From an uncultured Clostridium sp. (GTDB lineage: Bacteria; Bacillota; Clostridia; UBA1212; UBA1255), in the NCBI GenBank assembly GCA_900555605.1, contig USLW01000162.1:1-5517 (forward strand): a DNA stretch of 5,517 nt, in the 5' to 3' direction. The position numbers were made by a program, and so were the translations under genes. Below the pieces are notes generated by a model. The model was not told the origin of the DNA, searched no databases, and worked only from the letters and a program-made list of their open reading frames with translations. Positions 1 through 5,133 of the stretch are shown here, one piece after another; the first letter of the stretch is position 1, and every line of letters starts with the position of its first letter.

Positions 1-1
1 G

Positions 2-358
2 GCAGCGACCAGCCGGGAGGAGATTGGTAACCCAGTATATCCTCCGGCACGGCGCAAGCTGGCAGAGCACGGAATCTCCTGTGGTGGTCATGCGGCGCGG
101 CAGCTTACCAACAGGGACTACGAGGAGTACGATTTGCTGATTGGCATGGACGTCGCGAACCTGCGGAATATGCACCGCATCTGCGGCGGCGACTTCGCCG
201 GCAAACTGCATCTCCTGATGGACTACACCAAGCAGTCCCGCGATGTAGCCGATCCGTGGTACACCGACGATTTCGAGGCGACGTGGCAGGATGTGCTGGC
301 GGGGTGTCAAGGGTTGTTGAGAGAATTAACTGCGAGGAGGTGCGGCGAAAATGGATAA
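2..358 (+). CDS. Low-molecular-weight protein tyrosine phosphatase, C-terminal part (5' end outside window)
   Basis: The frame is open from the window edge and gives 118 residues before TAA at 356-358. LMW-PTPs hydrolyse phosphotyrosine (in bacteria often on tyrosine kinases of polysaccharide export, or on arginine phosphate) in the cytosol. Seen here: a TSREEIGNPVYPPARRKLAEHG segment matching the region after the P-loop, a YDLLIGMD strand near residues 46-53, and the DPWY motif near residue 96, whose Asp is the general acid of the family. The N-terminal CX5R(S/T) phosphate loop is not in the window; about 40 residues are missing compared with the usual 150-160. The last 8 bases overlap the start of the KilA-N fragment, which suggests the two genes were translationally coupled. 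GC-rich, unlike the Ymh fragment further right. Family assignment is firm; the physiological substrate is unknown. Confidence 0.88.
   Translation, partial: AATSREEIGNPVYPPARRKLAEHGISCGGHAARQLTNRDYEEYDLLIGMDVANLRNMHRICGGDFAGKLHLLMDYTKQSRDVADPWYTDDFEATWQDVLAGCQGLLRELTARRCGENG
335..340 (+). promoter_or_regulatory. Ribosome binding site AGGAGG for the KilA-N reading frame
   Basis: A perfect AGGAGG lies inside the end of the phosphatase gene, 10 bases before the ATG at 351. It supports that ATG as the genuine start of the KilA-N gene, although only 41 codons now follow it. Confidence 0.7.
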
Positions 359-476
359 GCTTGTCGTTCGCGGAACAGAAATCAACGTACAGTGGGACCT
401 CAAACGAGATGATTTCCTCAGCTTGACAGACATTGCAAAAATCAAGGATAGTGATAATCCACGATTTGTACAATAG
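351..476 (+). pseudogene. KilA-N domain protein, N-terminal fragment (gene split by inversion)
   Basis: ATG at 351 opens a 41-codon frame ending at TAG 474-476. It encodes the start of a KilA-N protein: a short strand (KLVVRGTEINVQ), then DFLSLTDIAKIKDSDNPRFV, the usual entry to the KilA-N DNA-binding fold. Codons 1-40 (to 470) belong to this gene; the last codon and the stop come from the reversed end of the Ymh gene. The next expected residues (IQNWLRNRNT) are found on the other strand, starting at 1421. KilA-N is a DNA-binding domain first known from phage and large DNA viruses; in bacteria such ~275-residue proteins occur in phage-like and accessory loci, with poorly known function. The start overlaps the phosphatase stop by 8 bases. 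The 41-residue product is too short to fold as the domain. Confidence 0.85.
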
Positions 477-689
477 TTGTACTGCAGTATCAAGTAATGG
501 ATGTACGGTATATACCTCAAAAAATCGTTGCAATTTTTCTTTGGAGTACGGCATCAAGCTTCCGCAATTTGGGCAAAATGTGAAATCACAATAGTCAAAA
601 CCGTATGTTCCGTCATCATGATGTTTGAGTGTTTTTCGCCTTGGCGGAAGTGTACACCCGTTAGGACAAGAATATTCTTTGTTTCTCAT
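471..689 (-). pseudogene. TIGR02391/Ymh-family protein, N-terminal fragment with zinc ribbon (gene split by inversion)
   Basis: ATG at 687-689 (- strand) begins 73 codons that belong to this gene. Cysteines at residues 8, 12, 39 and 42 (CX3C and CX2C) form a likely zinc ribbon, followed by KEKLQRFFEVYTVHPLLDTAVQLL, where HPLL is the typical entry to the Ymh (TIGR02391, Hypoth_Ymh) domain. At 471 the match ends. The frame then runs on without a stop to 105 through the antisense of the KilA-N start and phosphatase, an obvious chimera. The rest of the domain starts at 1422 on the + strand and joins in frame. The start sits 25 bases after the KilA-N stop in the ancestral order, with only a weak ribosome site (GATGGTG). 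The zinc ribbon is inferred from cysteine spacing alone. Confidence 0.78.
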
Positions 690-714
690 AATTCAACACC
701 ATCTGTTTCTAACG

Positions 715-1421
715 CTAACTTTCGTCATACGATTCAAGCTGCAGCATTCTGTGATCCTCCGTCAGCACCTTCATTTGGCTGATGGCGATGGCGTTGAGCT
801 TTGCCAATCTCTCCGCCTGCGGGATTCCTTCGTTGATGAACACTGCGTTTAGATTTTCCAGATTGGACAGGCACACAAGTTGTGATACATTCGCGTAGTC
901 CCGAATGTTACCCTTGAGATCCGGATGGGCATCACGCCACTCCTTAGCGGTCATGCCAACAGCGCCATATTCAAAACATCGGCTTCGTTGGCATAGACCA
1001 GTGAAATCTGCCGCGCAGACAGCTCCGGCGGAATCAGATTTTCCTTGATGGCATCGGTATGAATGCGATAATTGATCTTGGCAAGGTTGCGCTTGATGTC
1101 CCAACCAAGCTGCTTCATTTCCTCGGTCTTGAGGCGCTCAAACTCTTTGACTAAGTAGAGCTTAAACTCCACGGAGATCCATGAAGCAAACTCAAATGCG
1201 ATTTCCTTATGTGCGTAGGTCCCACCATAGCGGCCAGCCTTAGAAACAATGCCGATGGCACCAGTCGCATCTACCCATTTCTGTGAAGTCATCACAAAGC
1301 TGTTCAGCCCTGCCTAACTTCTAAACGCATCGAATTCGACACGGTTAAAATTCGGATTGTAAAGCGTTTCCCACACGCCGAGGAACTCGATAGTGTTTCT
1401 GTTGCGAAGCCAGTTTTGAAT
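715..1421 (-). pseudogene. KilA-N domain protein, main body, inverted and with a nonsense codon and a frameshift
   Basis: Read on the - strand from 1421, this continues the fragment at 351: IQNWLRNRNTIEFLGVWETL, then GLNSFVMTSQKWVDATGAIGI, the highly conserved AGRYGGTYAHKEIAFEFASW and FKLYLVKEFERLK, then a C-terminal region (KINYRIHTDAIKENLIP, ANEADVLNMAL, GMTAKEWRDAHP, NLENLNAVFINEGIPQAERL) typical of bacterial KilA-N proteins, ending at TAG 715-717. Rejoined length is about 275 residues, normal for the family. Two further lesions: an in-frame TAG at 1314-1316 where a Glu codon is expected (FRS-[E]-AGLNSF), and one missing base near 958 in …ATGGCGCTGTTGGCATG, where an extra T would restore MALFGMTAK. 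There is no start or ribosome site at the 1421 end. The gene is certainly non-functional as it stands. Confidence 0.9.
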
Positions 1422-1856
1422 AATGTAGCGTGGTTTGAAGCAACTGCGCGAGAAGCATTTGTAACTGTAGAAAATAGTTTGAAAAAGAAATCTGGACTCG
1501 ATTCTCATGGCTTTGATTTGGCAACAAAAGCACTTGCCTTTGAAGCAGATAAGAAGACAGGAGAAATCAAGAAAAAACCATTGGTTGCTATTAATGAACT
1601 CAAAAATGAATCTGACAGAAACGAGCAGGATGGTATACGTTATATGCTGATGGGTTTCTTTCAAGGACCGAGAAATCTATACCAACATAACCATATTGGA
1701 TCTGGCGCAAGCAATTCCATTTCTGTAGTAATTGAGGCTTCATTTTTTTTAAGACTGCTCGATGGGCATAGTATAACAAAAAACGGACAGTGGCTTCGTA
1801 CAAAGATTGACTTTCAAGATATGATTAATAAAACACCCAAGTTGATTGACCGCTAG
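1422..1856 (+). pseudogene. TIGR02391/Ymh-family protein, C-terminal fragment with HEPN-like R-X4-H motif
   Basis: 144 codons to TAG 1854-1856. Sequence order: NVAWFEATAREAFVTVENSLKKKSGLD, matching the family pattern of paired helices before K-SGLD; LATKALAFEAD; LKNESDRNEQDGIRYMLMGF; then GPRNLYQHNH at 1665-1694 and a last helix SVVIEASFFLRLLDGH. The RNLYQH at 1671-1688 fits the R-(N)-X3-H catalytic pattern of HEPN-type ribonucleases, and Ymh-family proteins share the helical-bundle layout; nuclease activity is inferred. The open frame extends back only to a TTG at 1416 with no ribosome site, so this piece is probably not translated. Joined to 689-471 it would give an intact 217-residue protein with no other lesion. 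Markedly AT-rich compared with the phosphatase, which suggests horizontal origin. Confidence 0.8.
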
Positions 1857-2000
1857 AAATTACTCCGGCTACTAAAAAAGTGTGCTCGCATGCCAAATGA
1901 AAATCAGGAGAAGAGAACCCCATAATCGTTAAAAAATAAATATATGTGACTTGATAGTGGAAACGGATGAAGCGAAATATCCGAATTGAAGCCGCCTGAC
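1857..2000. other. AT-rich intergenic stretch, no gene recognised
   Basis: No credible coding sequence is visible. Between 1933 and 1989 a short frame preceded by a stop reads …LIVETDEAKYPN and then stops; it has no start with a ribosome site and could be the decayed end of a lost gene, but I cannot name it. The stretch ends at the long hairpin that starts at 2001. Confidence 0.4.
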
Positions 2001-2041
2001 AAAAATAAGACCATCTGCCTTTGGCAGATGGTCTTATTTTT
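2001..2041. terminator. Perfect 19-bp hairpin, bidirectional rho-independent terminator
   Basis: The arms 2001-2019 and 2023-2041 are perfectly complementary with a TTT loop. The outer part of the stem is A-rich on the left and T-rich on the right (TCTTATTTTT), so an RNA from either strand ends its stem in a U-rich tract. On the + strand it lies about 145 bases after the Ymh stop. The perfect symmetry is also typical of a terminator inside a dispersed intergenic repeat. Confidence 0.8.
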
Positions 2042-2280
2042 GGGTTCCGCTCCCTGTGGTCGCTCCACCCCAAGGAAATCGAACATGCTCGGGGCAAGTG
2101 AATTGCCCCTGCGCCAAGATCTTGCTGCGCAAAATACTTGTGACGGCGCACCCGCGCCGCCTCGCCGTGTGGGAGCATGGTTCGGTCGGCGTCCATACTG
2201 CTGCATCATGGCCCGACGGAACGGGACTCACGCTCGCTTTACCGCACTACAGCAACATATTACGGTTTTGTTACAGATGC
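2042..2280. repeat. GC-rich, hairpin-dense non-coding segment, possible dispersed intergenic repeat
   Basis: There is no supported gene; open frames run on both strands but have proline/arginine-rich or low-complexity translations and no start signals. Seen: a small hairpin GTGG-TCGCT-CCAC (2056-2068), a perfect 7-bp hairpin GGGGCAA-GTGAA-TTGCCCC (2091-2109), and the 10-bp palindrome CAAGATCTTG (2115-2124). The segment directly follows the 19-bp hairpin. Structure without coding, sitting between a terminator and a promoter, fits a dispersed repeat or a structured RNA element. Copy number cannot be judged from one window. Confidence 0.4.
2239..2251 (+). repeat. 13-bp direct repeat, left copy (TTACCGCACTACA)
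   Basis: Identical to 2760-2772. The two copies bracket the ireB unit, 508 bases apart. This may be the shared end of two copies of a dispersed repeat, or chance. Confidence 0.45.
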
Positions 2281-2290
2281 CCAAAACCCC

Positions 2291-2318
2291 TTTACTTTGC
2301 AAAAAATTGGGGTATACT
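2291..2318 (+). promoter_or_regulatory. Sigma-70-type promoter of ireB
   Basis: TTTACT (2291-2296) and TATACT (2313-2318) are separated by 16 bases, 26 bases before the ATG of ireB. The -10 is close to consensus and the -35 keeps TT-AC. Transcription would begin near 2325, giving a very short leader holding the AGGAGG at 2329-2334. Confidence 0.65.
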
Positions 2319-2343
2319 GGCAAGTGGAAGGAGGGGAGACCGA

Positions 2344-2595
2344 ATGGAAGACTATACCCGCAAATTCAACGCCGCGAAGGAAAAGGACGAGGAGATCCAC
2401 CACATCCTGACGAGCGTGTACACCGCGCTGGAGGAGAAGGGCTACAACCCCATCAATCAGCTCGTGGGGTACATCCTCTCCGAGGACCCCACGTATATCA
2501 CCAACTACAACAACGCCCGCTCGCTCATCTGCCGCATCGACCGCGATGAGTTGCTGCAGGAGCTGGTGCGCAGCTATCTCGAGGACAAGGAATAA
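2344..2595 (+). CDS. ireB: IreB family regulatory phosphoprotein (UPF0297/YrzL)
   Basis: An 83-residue protein, the normal length for this small cytosolic Firmicutes family. The family core is obvious: [22 protein letters not shown] (residues 22-43), the SEDPTYI segment, an NNAR segment, and [14 protein letters not shown] at the end. In Enterococcus faecalis IreB is phosphorylated by the PASTA kinase IreK on N-terminal threonines and restrains cephalosporin resistance. Here only one N-terminal threonine is present, Thr5 in TRKF, aligning with the second site of the enterococcal protein, so phosphorylation there is an inference. The start is set by AGGAGG at 2329-2334, 9 bases before ATG. The usual neighbours alaS and ruvX are absent: it has its own promoter and terminator and stands alone. 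Confidence 0.95.
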   Translation: MEDYTRKFNAAKEKDEEIHHILTSVYTALEEKGYNPINQLVGYILSEDPTYITNYNNARSLICRIDRDELLQELVRSYLEDKE

Positions 2596-2648
2596 CCCGG
2601 GAAAACGAAAAGAGCCGCCGGAGGTTAGCTGGTTGCTCATAAAAAAGT

Positions 2649-2691
2649 GAATCCGACCTATGGCTGCAATCAAAGGTCGGATTCTTTTTTT
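2649..2691 (+). terminator. Rho-independent terminator of ireB
   Basis: An 11-bp perfect stem (2649-2659 with 2674-2684, GAATCCGACCT / AGGTCGGATTC) with a 14-base loop is followed by seven T residues (2685-2691). It lies 53 bases after the ireB stop, and A residues before the stem could also serve the opposite strand. Confidence 0.88.
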
Positions 2692-2831
2692 ATGTTAGGG
2701 CTGGAATATCCATGGCTCCCTCTGACGCGGGAGGCTTGGATGCGGTGCAAAATCGCACATTACCGCACTACACCGAATGGTGTATAGAAGTGCGCCCTTA
2801 CTGTTTGACAAATTGGAATTGATTTTCCTTT
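2692..2831. other. Non-coding gap with nested small hairpins between convergent genes
   Basis: The gap lies between the ireB terminator and the stop of the opposing GNAT gene. It contains CTCCC…GGGAG (2716-2733), TGCGGT…ACCGCA (2741-2746 with 2762-2767), and CGCAC-TACACC-GAAT-GGTGTA-TAGAA-GTGCG (2764-2794), a hairpin with an internal bulge. The second and third share bases and would compete. No coding frame is supported, and no known riboswitch is recognised. Confidence 0.45.
2760..2772 (+). repeat. 13-bp direct repeat, right copy (TTACCGCACTACA)
   Basis: Identical to 2239-2251 on the other side of ireB. It forms the left arm of the hairpin at 2764-2794, a structure the left copy does not have. 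Confidence 0.45.
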
Positions 2832-3338
2832 TTATTTCTTAGTATCAATCCAAATGAAAACTCTCTCGTCAGTTCTTTCAGTAACAACACCTCCGTTTGC
2901 TATTGCCACAGCTTGAGATGCTATGTTATCTAAAAGAATGGTTACTAACACTTTATCTATTCCCATTTCTTTCGCTTCATTAAGCAATAATCTCAGCAGT
3001 TCTTTTCCATATCCTTTTCCACGAAACGCTGGTGCAATTCCGTACCCGATATTTCCTCCTGCTTTTCTCAGTGCCTCAGTCAAAAAATGTCTGACAGAAC
3101 CAAATCCAACCGGAATACCATCAGCATATAGCCAAAAAGTTGTAGAAGGCACTTTCCAACCATCTACAATCCCTTCTTGCTCAGAATCCCTCTGTTTTAC
3201 AATCAGCCATTCTTTATACTTATCAAATGTTAATCCGTTGGCTTTGTTAATTAATCCATTTTCTTCAGCAGGGATCTCTTGCAGCATTGTGTAAATATCT
3301 AAGCCATCATCAACTGACAATCTTTTTAATTCCAACAT
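2832..3338 (-). CDS. GNAT family N-acetyltransferase
   Basis: A 168-residue cytosolic enzyme expected to transfer acetyl from acetyl-CoA to an amine; the substrate is unknown. Motif A is clear: a strand NIGYGIAPAF, then R106-GKGYG, the R/Q-X2-G-X-G/A loop that binds the CoA pyrophosphate, followed by helix KELLRLLLNEAKEMGI. Motif B follows with DNIASQAVAIANGGV (Asn138, Ser141, Gly149). The N-terminal half (EENGLINKANGLTFDKYKEWL) matches a recurring single-domain GNAT group in Firmicutes. I chose ATG at 3338 because AAGGAG (3355-3350) lies 11 bases upstream; an in-frame TTG at 3347 would leave only 2 bases. AT-rich compared with ireB and the transporters, hence probably acquired. It is divergent in direction from ireB and convergent with it at the 3' end. 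Confidence 0.9.
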   Translation of the reverse strand: MLELKRLSVDDGLDIYTMLQEIPAEENGLINKANGLTFDKYKEWLIVKQRDSEQEGIVDGWKVPSTTFWLYADGIPVGFGSVRHFLTEALRKAGGNIGYGIAPAFRGKGYGKELLRLLLNEAKEMGIDKVLVTILLDNIASQAVAIANGGVVTERTDERVFIWIDTKK

Positions 3339-3361
3339 TATTTTCAATTCTCCTTAATCAA

Positions 3362-3377
3362 ATAAACTCAAGTTTAT
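3362..3377. promoter_or_regulatory. Dyad upstream of the GNAT gene, candidate operator
   Basis: ATAAACT-CA-AGTTTAT is a perfect 7-bp inverted repeat with a 2-base centre, starting 24 bases before the GNAT start codon and just upstream of its ribosome site. The position fits an operator near the transcription start; on the - strand a weak -10-like TATGAT lies at 3399-3394. No regulator gene is visible in the window. It has no T-run, so a terminator is unlikely. Confidence 0.4.
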
Positions 3378-3424
3378 CAGTCTGCTTAATCATATCATAT
3401 GGCTTCAATGTACGGCAAGAACAA

Positions 3425-3448
3425 TCCCGGCAGACATTACTGCCGGGA
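3425..3448 (-). terminator. Hairpin after the GPH transporter gene, probable terminator
   Basis: TCCCGGCAG (3425-3433) pairs with CTGCCGGGA (3440-3448) around a 6-base loop. On the - strand it follows the transporter stop by 47 bases and is followed by TTGTTCTTG, a moderately U-rich tract. On the + strand it is followed by a later GTTTTATT. The strong GC stem favours termination of the transporter transcript before the GNAT gene, making the latter a separate unit. Confidence 0.6.
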
Positions 3449-3495
3449 CTGATGCTGTTTTATTGTCGTTTGGTATGCAGTGCTCTTTGATTTTA

Positions 3496-5070
3496 TTAAA
3501 GTTCCTGCTTCCTGCTGCCTATCTCCATCTGAGCCTTGGCAAGCTTTTCAAGTGCTTCAAGGTCGCCCATTGTGGCTTCCTTGGAGAGAGCCGCTCTTCT
3601 TTCGAGAAGTTCCTCATACATCTGTTCCTTCTTCTTGCCGTTCAGGTCATAGAAGAGCATCGGGACGATGCTGACGATACCGGTGAGGAACGGGACGATG
3701 GTGAACATTGCGAACAGACCGAACTTTGTGGAGTCGGACTGTGCCGTGCCTCTGACATAGAGCGTGAGGTCGTAGCCTATAAGCTGCTTTATCCATGTGG
3801 AAATATAGTTGCTGACGATGCCCGAAAGCTTCTGGGCAAGACCCTGGGCGACGCTCGTCATGCCTTCTGTACGGTAGCCGTTCTTCCATTCGCAGTAGTC
3901 CATTGCCTCGTTGTACATCTCGGTCGGGATTATGCGGCGCACGCCGTAGAAGATCATGAATATGGTCTCCCAGAGCGTCATTGCGATACCCATGACCCAG
4001 ACATTCTTATAAAGTCCGTGCTTCTTGCCGCCGATGCAGCCGACCAAGAACACGGGGACAAGCAGTATTCCGGATATCTTGTCTCCTATAATATACAGGA
4101 AACGGCTCGAGAAATGCCGTCTGAACCACGGTACAGCCATATAGCTGAACGGATTGATAATAGCGCCGGGGATACCGGTGATAAGACCGAGGGAAGCGAA
4201 ATTCAGAACATCTATATAATAGTCCTGCTTGCTTCCGCCGACTGCAAATCCGCTGAGCATACTCGACAGCGTCATAAGCAAAATCGGCTTGTTGTTGATT
4301 ATCGACTTGATACTCGCTTTAAGGCTCGGCGTCTCAACGGACTGCATGACACGTTCCTTACAGATAAGGAAGAACCACAGCGCGCCCGCACCCGCTACTA
4401 TAGCGGTAAACAGACCCATGGTAACGAATGTTCCGCGAAGGGTGAGCTTGACTTTGTTTCTGCCGATTAGGTCGAGCAAAATCGTCATTATCTGTTCCGG
4501 CAATTTTTCACCGAGCGCACCGGAGACAAAATCGGCAATCGTTATCAGTCGGGTTCGGTCAACGGGGTGCGGCGTTATCGTCGCCTGAATACCCTTCTGG
4601 GCTATCGCTCTGAATGTTCCTGCGCCTTCACGCACGACCATCAGCGCGAGATATCCGATAAATTTCCAGATATCCTCCTGTCCTCTGCCCGAAAACAGTA
4701 TGGGCAGCAGCCAATAAATGCACGTTCCTATTGTTCCGGGAATACCGAGCGCAACGAGATAAGGCTTGAATTTTCCCCATCTTGTTCTCGTCTTGTCAAC
4801 TATCGCACCGAAAAACACATCGTTGATAACATCCCAGATGCCGTTGATGACATTCGCTATACGCTGGAACCTCAGGCTGACCTGAAGGATGTTGGTGACG
4901 AATCTCTGCGAATACGCGTTGATATTGAAGCTCTGCGACATATCGTAGACGACATATGCAACCGTCTCTTTGGTTCCGACATAGCGTCTGTTCTGATAAA
5001 CATATCCGCTATTTTCGGCATTACCGCCGGCTTGATTGCCGACCGCAGCGGTTTTTACTTCTTCTGCCAA
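3496..5070 (-). CDS. GPH-type (MFS_2) sugar:cation symporter
   Basis: A 524-residue membrane transporter of the glycoside-pentoside-hexuronide:cation symporter family, related to MelB, expected to import a glycoside or hexuronide with Na+ or H+. Seen: hydrophobic segments spread over residues ~35-475; the helix II/loop signature WD80VIND84VFFGAIVDKTRTRWGKFKPY (79-104), where Asp80 and Asp84 have the D-X3-D spacing of MelB's cation-site acids; and the loop motif EAMDYCEWKNGYRTEGM (388-404), typical of GPH proteins. An unusual N-terminal tail (~25 polar residues) and a charged, helix-forming C-terminal tail (475-524, rich in K/E) extend beyond the usual ~450-480 residues. The start is TTG at 5070, with AGGAGG 7 bases upstream. 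A paralogue lies directly upstream. The substrate cannot be read from the sequence. Confidence 0.92.
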   Translation of the reverse strand: MAEEVKTAAVGNQAGGNAENSGYVYQNRRYVGTKETVAYVVYDMSQSFNINAYSQRFVTNILQVSLRFQRIANVINGIWDVINDVFFGAIVDKTRTRWGKFKPYLVALGIPGTIGTCIYWLLPILFSGRGQEDIWKFIGYLALMVVREGAGTFRAIAQKGIQATITPHPVDRTRLITIADFVSGALGEKLPEQIMTILLDLIGRNKVKLTLRGTFVTMGLFTAIVAGAGALWFFLICKERVMQSVETPSLKASIKSIINNKPILLMTLSSMLSGFAVGGSKQDYYIDVLNFASLGLITGIPGAIINPFSYMAVPWFRRHFSSRFLYIIGDKISGILLVPVFLVGCIGGKKHGLYKNVWVMGIAMTLWETIFMIFYGVRRIIPTEMYNEAMDYCEWKNGYRTEGMTSVAQGLAQKLSGIVSNYISTWIKQLIGYDLTLYVRGTAQSDSTKFGLFAMFTIVPFLTGIVSIVPMLFYDLNGKKKEQMYEELLERRAALSKEATMGDLEALEKLAKAQMEIGSRKQEL

Positions 5071-5083
5071 AGCATTACCTCCT
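5068..5083 (-). promoter_or_regulatory. Ribosome binding site fixing a TTG start, with an overlapping out-of-frame ATG
   Basis: On the - strand AGGAGG (5083-5078) is followed by 7 bases and TTG at 5070-5068, which opens the transporter frame. An ATG at 5075-5073, only 2 bases from the AGGAGG, is out of frame and would give a 6-codon peptide ending in TAA. There is no in-frame ATG nearby, so TTG is the start. The weak start and the competing ATG could hold translation low. Confidence 0.7.
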
Positions 5084-5104
5084 GTCTGTATTTTTTACTT
5101 TTGA

Positions 5105-5133
5105 ATCATAACATAATTTTTATGCAAATGCAA
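5105..5133 (-). promoter_or_regulatory. Sigma-70-type promoter of the GPH transporter
   Basis: On the - strand TTGCAT (5133-5128) and TATGAT (5110-5105) are separated by exactly 17 bases. The predicted transcription start near 5098 gives a leader of about 28 bases containing the ribosome site. The transporter therefore has its own promoter in spite of the paralogous gene just upstream. Confidence 0.75.

Larger units (their letters stand above)
471..1421. other. 951-bp inverted segment that splits two genes
   Basis: At 470/471 the KilA-N frame (…NPRFV) ends and reversed Ymh sequence begins; at 1421/1422 reversed KilA-N sequence (IQNWLRN…) meets the forward remainder of Ymh (NVAWFEATAREAF…). 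Reversing exactly this segment gives …FV-IQNW… and …AVQLL-NVAWF…, both in frame. No long inverted repeat flanks the segment and no recombinase gene is visible in the window. In the restored order the two ends share only ATTCAA in inverted orientation. A real inversion by illegitimate repair or an assembly artefact would look alike here, although an artefact would have to produce two matching precise junctions. Confidence 0.88.

Noticed and set aside
468..482. GTACAA-TAG-TTGTAC palindrome across the left breakpoint, as an invertase site
   Set aside because: No matching palindrome exists at the right breakpoint; half of it comes from each parent gene, so it is a by-product of the join.
501..852. 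Forward-strand open frames of 93 and 75 codons
   Set aside because: They lie antisense to the reversed Ymh and KilA-N coding frames, with no ribosome site and no family resemblance.
469..1427. TACAATA (469-475) and TACATTA (reverse strand 1427-1421) as inverted recombination sites
   Set aside because: One mismatch in seven bases, and the breakpoints fall at different places in the two copies, which a site-specific crossover would not do.
1314..1664. Reverse-strand 116-codon open frame
   Set aside because: Its end is the true KilA-N piece, but everything before 1421 is antisense to the Ymh fragment; it is a chimera created by the breakpoint.
1904..2549. Several open frames on both strands across the GC-rich segment
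   Set aside because: Their translations are Arg/Pro-rich or low complexity, they overlap hairpins and the ireB promoter, and they lack start signals; frames overlapping 2344-2595 are shadows of ireB.
2923..3294. Forward-strand open frame opposite the GNAT gene
   Set aside because: Antisense to a well-supported acetyltransferase; no motif or ribosome site.
3463..4470. Long (335-codon) forward-strand open frame opposite the transporter
   Set aside because: It is the antisense shadow of a clear GPH transporter whose motifs are intact; long antisense frames are common opposite genes with this codon use.
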